A stretch of 64,000 nt of DNA from Hoplostethus atlanticus (taxonomy: Eukaryota; Chordata; Actinopteri; Trachichthyiformes; Trachichthyidae): the NCBI GenBank assembly GCA_034670405.1, contig JAXDDX010000002.1:6663501-6727500 (forward strand), in the 5' to 3' direction. Under the pieces are notes generated by a model. The model was given only the letters and a program-made list of their open reading frames with translations. It was not told where the DNA came from and did no database searches. The translations under genes and the position numbers were made by a program. The first letter of the stretch is position 1, and each line of letters starts with the position of its first letter. Shown here piece by piece: positions 58,207 through 64,000 of the stretch.

Positions 58207-61200
58207 GGTGATCCCTGTCCTAAATTGTTGGTTGCCTGCTAGCAACGATGCATGCTGCACTGTTTGACTTCCTATTTGGATTTGTTCAGTGTTGCCAAAA
58301 GTAAATACATTTGTGTGATTGCATCCATGTCTAACAGCGTTGCTCTATGGCACACATGGGTAATTGGTCAATTCTCACAGCCTCCAACTATGAATACTGC
58401 ATGTCAACAAATGAGGCTCTGAAGACACTGCGTTATCCCGACTCTCAGCATCTGGGCCGGGGAAAAGTCCAGCCCTCTGTTTAGCCTTATCTTATGGTTT
58501 TGGGTTTTCCACACCATAATTGATAATGTTGACAACTTAATATTTTTGAGTTTGTATAGCGTTATTTACATTTTCACAGTTCCATTGGCAAACATCCTAA
58601 TCCTTCCATAATACGTTTGAATAACCTTCTTAAAATTAAAAGACTTAAAGCCTCTGTGGTAAAAACACTTCTTCCATAGTTACAGTACAGATTAATTCAA
58701 AGAAAAAAAATTCCTAATGAAATACTGCTGGTCGGGCACATTGCTTGTGCTCTGTCTGTTTATGATTATCAGGTTCTATAATTATCTGTACTCAGTGACT
58801 CAGTATGTGTCTGAGTCAACAGAACAGATCATCTGACTGAGACTTTCTAATTTGGCTTCCCCCATCGTTTAGCAGACCCAAACCAGGCCCCACAGCACTG
58901 TGGCTGTCAGAGGGGAAGTACGTACATGGATGCTGTTATAAACACCTGAAGGAGAGAAGAGGAGGTGAAGATGATGCCGTACCAGTCTTAACGCTAACTG
59001 TTCTCACCTCTCCCAGTCATACTGAACAGCTCAGACACTCTGCCGACTTGTCGCTTTCACTTTTAAACTCAGTGTGCCTCCCAGTGCATCACCCTTAGCC
59101 CCTCATCATCTAGTGCATGGGCGTATAGCGGTGATTGGATAATGAGTCATCTGTAAATGCTGGAATGTTTTGGCCACAGGTTTGTGTTCCCTTCATGTAG
59201 GCACTGCAGAACTTAATATAGTGTCTGCTCACTGCTAGAATTTCCAGGACAACCTAACACAACGCGACCCATTTCTGTGTCTGCTCTTGAATGGAGGCCA
59301 GTGATCCCGGCTCTGCAGATGGTACATTTATATTCATTTCACAAATGGTACACTGATTCTAGAGCATCTATCGCTTTATGGGAGGTTTTCACTTGCAGCA
59401 TTTTGCATCCACAATTGAATTAAACCAAACACAAAAATAGCCGTAGCACAGCAAGTAAAAGCAATGAAGAACTGCCAAGCTCTCTGTATAGATGGATAGT
59501 CCCTGTATTGTATTCTCTTGTCTTGTTCTGACCCATTTTCCTTTGAAGTAATGAAATTCTGCCCGTATACGTCTTCTTGTGACCTGGATCAGGTCATGGG
59601 ATTAATTGCCTTGGCATTCCTGGTGATCCTACTGCCACCGGAAGACTATTTAAGTATGGGCATCACACACCTAACTTGAACGTCATAGTCTGAAAAGACT
59701 GAAACACTAAATAAAAACACAGATGAAAGAAAGAGCTGCAAGATATTACACATCAGGAATGCTATAACGTTGGTTGACCTGTGTTGACCTGTGCAATGCC
59801 GTCATAGATAACTTCAGAAATTCTGCCCTATGCAGGGTGTTGGTCGATTTACCTGCTCATGTGTGAAAGCACAGGAGAGCTCTGGGGGTTTCAGGAAGAA
59901 GTGCTTGATGATCCATATCATGTAGGCCTCGAGTTTAGGCTGGCAGTGGTGCTGATTAGATAGATATTTCTTCTTGGGGAATCAAGTGCCCCTTTGTTTA
60001 CCTCTCACCCAGAGGTATGTGCCTGAGATGACGTTAAATATGACAACTTGGAGTCATGTGGTTTGTCCGGAGAGACTCCAAGCCTTCTATATTGTGGTAT
60101 CCCAGTGCTAATTTATCGACTATCGGCAATGTGCTCACTAGTGACTGTGTTTATTACCAATGAGCATGTTTTCAATTCAAGGAAAAGTGGGTTTCATTGG
60201 CTCGTCGATCTGAGCATGTTGCTTAGCAATCCTTTTTTTCCATTAACTCTTGTTGATAGGGATTAAGCCCCTTGAACTCAACATCAATGATGTTAAAAGG
60301 CAGGCAGGATGCTTTCAGAAATGTTTAATGAATGATAATGTCATTCATGCTGTCTCTCTTGCTACCCCCCCCCCCACTGAATTCTTGTCAATTGATGTCT
60401 TAGAACAGTTTTGACCCTGACTCACACATAGCTTGTCCCATAGAACTGATTCTGATTCAATGACCTGGTGTCTTGTCTTGTGCAGACCTGGCCATGCTGC
60501 AGCATGTTCAATAATGCAGGGCCAGAAAGCAGTGGTGCCGGGTGAGTTAAGAGCATACCTCAATACCACTTCCCTCCTCCCTCAGCAAACAGAGCAAGAG
60601 AGGAAGGAACCATGCAGGAAACAGGAGATCTCTAACAAACTGAAGACAAAAGAGAACATGAGCACAGGAGAAATCTTGATGTCCAAATATGAGAATGTTG
60701 GAGGACATCGAGGACATCTGAAAAAATGTTGACTTAAGTCATCAAAAGTATTTTTTTTCCCATGTGTGTTTACTCCACAGTCCAATGGAGAGAGTGAGAG
60801 AAGCCAACTTTAAAATCAAACCAACCGTGTACATTTAATATCATGGTCAAAAAGTAATTTCCTCTTACCAGACCATCTGAGGTTTAGCTGGAGCTCAGTG
60901 ACCTCGCAGTTGAACTGAGCAGCGGGGGACTTGGAGAGAGTGTGTTAACATTGAGCATAGCCTGATGCATTCTCCACCTACCAGAGACCCACTGGCTCTA
61001 ATCACTACTATTAGATAGGATTTTCACAGCAAGAGACCCACTAATGGAATTTATAATCACCTGGTTTAGCATACCGTAGTCAGACAGAACTGCTTTTTGG
61101 TTGCATTTTAAGCTGATGAGTTAGATGTTTTTCAAAAGGACACCGTCGTGATGGTTGTTTTGATCATTGTTTTGATTGTTTGTCTCAATGTTCCATGAAT

Positions 61201-61633
61201 TAAGTGACATTTGGGGGTAAAGATGGCGCTTCAACTCCTTTTAGCTCATCAAATGCCTTCCCCCATCTCATCCATCTTGTAGGACAGTACATTTCAAGAT
61301 GGAGGAACTGCCAAGTTAGAATCCAGTCTTTTCTCCCTGGATTCTTCTGTTCAGGATTTACCCTCAAACCTCCATTGCCAGAGGACTTTACTTTGAAACC
61401 ACTGATGACTTCTTTCCAAAAATCACCATTCATGCTACCTTGCCTATTCATCTATTCACTATTGAGTCCATTTCCATTCATTCTCTAACTTATTTTTCTA
61501 TTCAAATAAACGTATTAACTGAATCTTTTGTCGTTTGGTGTCTTAATGGAGGACATTAAAGCAGGGATAAAGTTCCACATAGCACTATAGCACTAAGATG
61601 GAAGTTGGGAACTTTTTTTAACCCCGCCCCCCC

Positions 61634-61634
<1 letters not shown>

Positions 61635-61677
<43 letters not shown>
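61635..61677. repeat. (AC)n microsatellite
   Basis: A CA run of about 21 units next to a C-rich stretch. Confidence 0.94.
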
Positions 61678-61681
<4 letters not shown>

Positions 61682-64000
61682 TATAGTCAAATATCGGAAA
61701 TAAAGGAAAACTACATTTACTTTACACACTGAACAGCCACATTACAGCAACACCCATCTAAAAAGACAAAAATAGCCACAGATATACACATCATATGTGT
61801 GTCTGTGTAATGCACCTGCATATGCTGTATGCACATCCAGGAAAAAAGTAAGAAAGTCTGAAAGCACAGAACTGTATTTCTATTTCTAAGTTGCACCACT
61901 GAGCATCCCTTGAACCAGACCAATAAAAAATCCAGTGCCAGCATCTTCAGTGTATGCCATAGTACTTTGACCACATGGCAGCAATGTTACCGTTATTTAT
62001 TTATTAATTAGTCACCCCAATGTAACATTATGTAATGTAACATGGAATACCCCCCCCCACCTCACACCCACTCTCTCTTGTTGACGCTTCTTTGATGCTG
62101 GTCCCTTGAATTGTAAATTGCATTTCTGTAAGAACAAACAAGAAATTTCAAAGGAGCTCGTTAGACTCTACATATTCTATTTAGTGTTATCAAAAAATTT
62201 TAAACAGAAAATGTGATTTTTAAAGCAGCTCCACGGGTCAGGAGAGATGCTCTTTAGCATACATTATGAGCATGCAGAGAGCAATGCCTGCAAACATGTA
62301 CCACCTCAAACCCGTACTGCATTGATTCCTGAATTTTAGCATGAAGAGTTCAATGGCGCTATCTGCTGTTCACTATGAGACACTGCATGTGATTGTACAC
62401 CGCACTGAGATGTGCAATGCCTGTGGTCACTTATTTCAAAACTGCACATGTAGTATTTGACATTCTGTTAGGTCTGAGTTAATTCTACAGATAGTACTGC
62501 TGCTATTTTGTACACCCTCTTAATGCTGTAATCCATATGTTTTCATACTTTCATCCAAACATTTCTCCTCAATATGTTCTAGTGTTTAAATTGTTTGCGT
62601 CTGTTCATTCAACGCCATGTGCCCTATTTTTATTTATATTCTATTTTTCTTTGCTGTATCCTGTTACTATTTTCTCTTACCATGGCCTAGTTTGCCCCAC
62701 ATGGATAATAAAACTTTCCCCATATCTTATTTTCATAAACAAGGACTATGTACTAAAATATCAACACAGATGCAAATGTAGGAATTTGAATTAAATGATG
62801 TATCGTAGAAGGTGCTTCGTTAACAAGATACAGTATTTTCAGATCCAGGCAATCCATTTAAGTATGCATTGTTGTCTACTTCATGTTGTTCTGGGTCCAT
62901 TAACCGTACAGACAGCTCCACCTGCTGTTTAGACTTTATTTATTATCCACAACAGCTCTCTTAAGTTGCACGTTGAACCACAAATGGGGTAGAATGGATA
63001 TGTTGTCTTGGATGCAGCTACTGCAGCTATCTGTCTTACAGAACCCTTAAATGTAATGTACTCCAAGTGCATCCTTTCAGTGGGCCTATGAAGGAGCTGT
63101 GTGTAATAATCTTCTGCACAGAATAGCGAGAGTGGCTGACACGCATCTTAGTCAATGGAGAGCATCAGTCCCTGATCTATCATAACAAATATGGCCTTAA
63201 ATGGTCTGTTGTTTAACCTCTCCCTTTTCTCTACCCTTCTTTATGCTCTCTTTCTCTCTCCATCTTGGTAACTGAATGCGGGGGTGGTCCCACCCCATTA
63301 CCAGCCCCCTATGAGATGAACGATATCCCTATGGTGACATCCATCATGGCACTGGCCCTTCAGAGACTAATAAGGAGGGAAAAAACTGGGACACCAGGAG
63401 GCGGCAGTGATTGATGATGTACTGGGGTCAATGTGAACAGCCAATCATAGCTCAATAATGCCAACACTAAGCAAGAACGTATTAGGCCTGGTCATATGGC
63501 TGGTTGAAAAACGTTGTCACGGTGTAACAGTTGCTGTAACAGTTTAATTTATGTGTTTATGCTGGAATTTGTACCTGCAGCGAGGGGAAATGGTGCCATC
63601 GCCATACTTGAGGATTAATGTCTTTATGCCTCTAATTTCCTTGGGGGGAGTTTTGCCTGAAAGATGTTTACCAGCATTCAGACAGTTGTCTATTGGCGGG
63701 TGTTATGTGATTCACAGAATGATTGCGATTTCCTCGTGCTGTTTTGCTGTCATTCCCCTGTTGAAATGTGACATATCACAGTTAGCAAGAAAAGTGTCTA
63801 ACATGTGCTTTGAGGAACAAGTGTCTATGTCTATACTGTGACAAACCTCCTCAAAGTAATCCTTGACACTTCTGCAAGGGTATTCTTTTCTATTCTCTAT
63901 TCCTATTATCTTTTCCAAAAAACTGTTTGAGTTGCTCAGCTGGATAAAGGGAGTTTACTTATTCTGCCCTGTGAAACCCTTCACACAGCTTGGATGTATT

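Larger units (their letters stand above)
54233..64000. other. Intergenic, no recognised gene
   Basis: No coding region or RNA gene was recognised. It contains an (AAG)n run, an (AC)n run, a small duplicated motif at 58123-58206, C runs (60367, 62051) and non-repetitive stretches at about 55680-55990 and 63270-63470 that look like candidate conserved non-coding DNA. Open frames at 55210-55581, 56949-57356 and 63551-63841 have no domain I know, and their ATG contexts and sizes are those expected by chance. Confidence 0.7.

Noticed and set aside
1..64000. CRISPR arrays, operons, phage or bacterial mobile islands
   Set aside because: The sequence is clearly vertebrate. Its repeats are microsatellites and TE relics, not regularly spaced palindromic repeats.

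Overview
The window is vertebrate, and almost certainly teleost, genomic DNA. It has widely spaced exons with GT..AG borders, no bacterial-style operons, abundant (AC)n/(AG)n microsatellites, and relics of repeat classes typical of ray-finned fish: Tc1-like and hAT-like DNA transposons, LINEs with the common fish 3' tail, and tRNA-derived SINEs. I recognise one protein-coding gene, and it lies on the + strand.

The gene is the 3' part of edil3 (EGF-like repeats and discoidin I-like domains 3, also called Del-1), a secreted matrix and integrin-binding protein. Five coding exons can be placed: 5161-5316, 6453-6597, 6832-7016, 23068-23223 and 33369-33518, with the stop at 33516-33518. Together they encode the second part of the first discoidin (F5/8 type C) domain and all of the second. 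The secretion signal, the EGF repeats (with the RGD of the family) and the first exon of discoidin domain 1 must lie upstream of base 1, because I cannot find them in 1-5160. A 3' UTR of about 3.1 kb probably runs to a poly(A) signal near 36587.

The introns hold decayed mobile DNA. The 16-kb intron 7017-23067 has a LINE 3' coding relic (about 10500-10905), a short THAP-domain fragment (11106-11204), a diverged 264-bp tandem duplication (about 12605-13110), two pieces of a Tc1-like transposase on the - strand (14536-15010 and about 19178-19450), a local duplication (15678-15886 and 16335-16516) and a 489-bp element with terminal inverted repeats (18245-18733). The 10-kb intron 23224-33368 has a hAT relic with a frameshifted BED zinc finger (about 26292-26700) and a nested 1.22-kb inverted-repeat element (29996-31219). 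That element carries two oppositely oriented tRNA-derived SINEs and, between them, an anticodon-less tRNA-Asp relic.

From about 36.6 kb to the end I see no further recognisable gene. This intergenic stretch contains a hAT/ZMYM-like N-terminal ORF (38976-39260), a perfect 20-bp-stem hairpin (49777-49821), a 35-bp direct repeat 5 kb apart, and an internally deleted LINE (52828-54232). A second copy of that LINE's tail lies near 46717-46950. Several GC- and homeodomain-motif-rich stretches look like candidate conserved non-coding elements, but this cannot be shown without alignment. No rRNA, functional tRNA, CRISPR array or bacterial-type system was seen. The most unusual structure is the nested MITE/SINE/tRNA assembly at 29996-31219.
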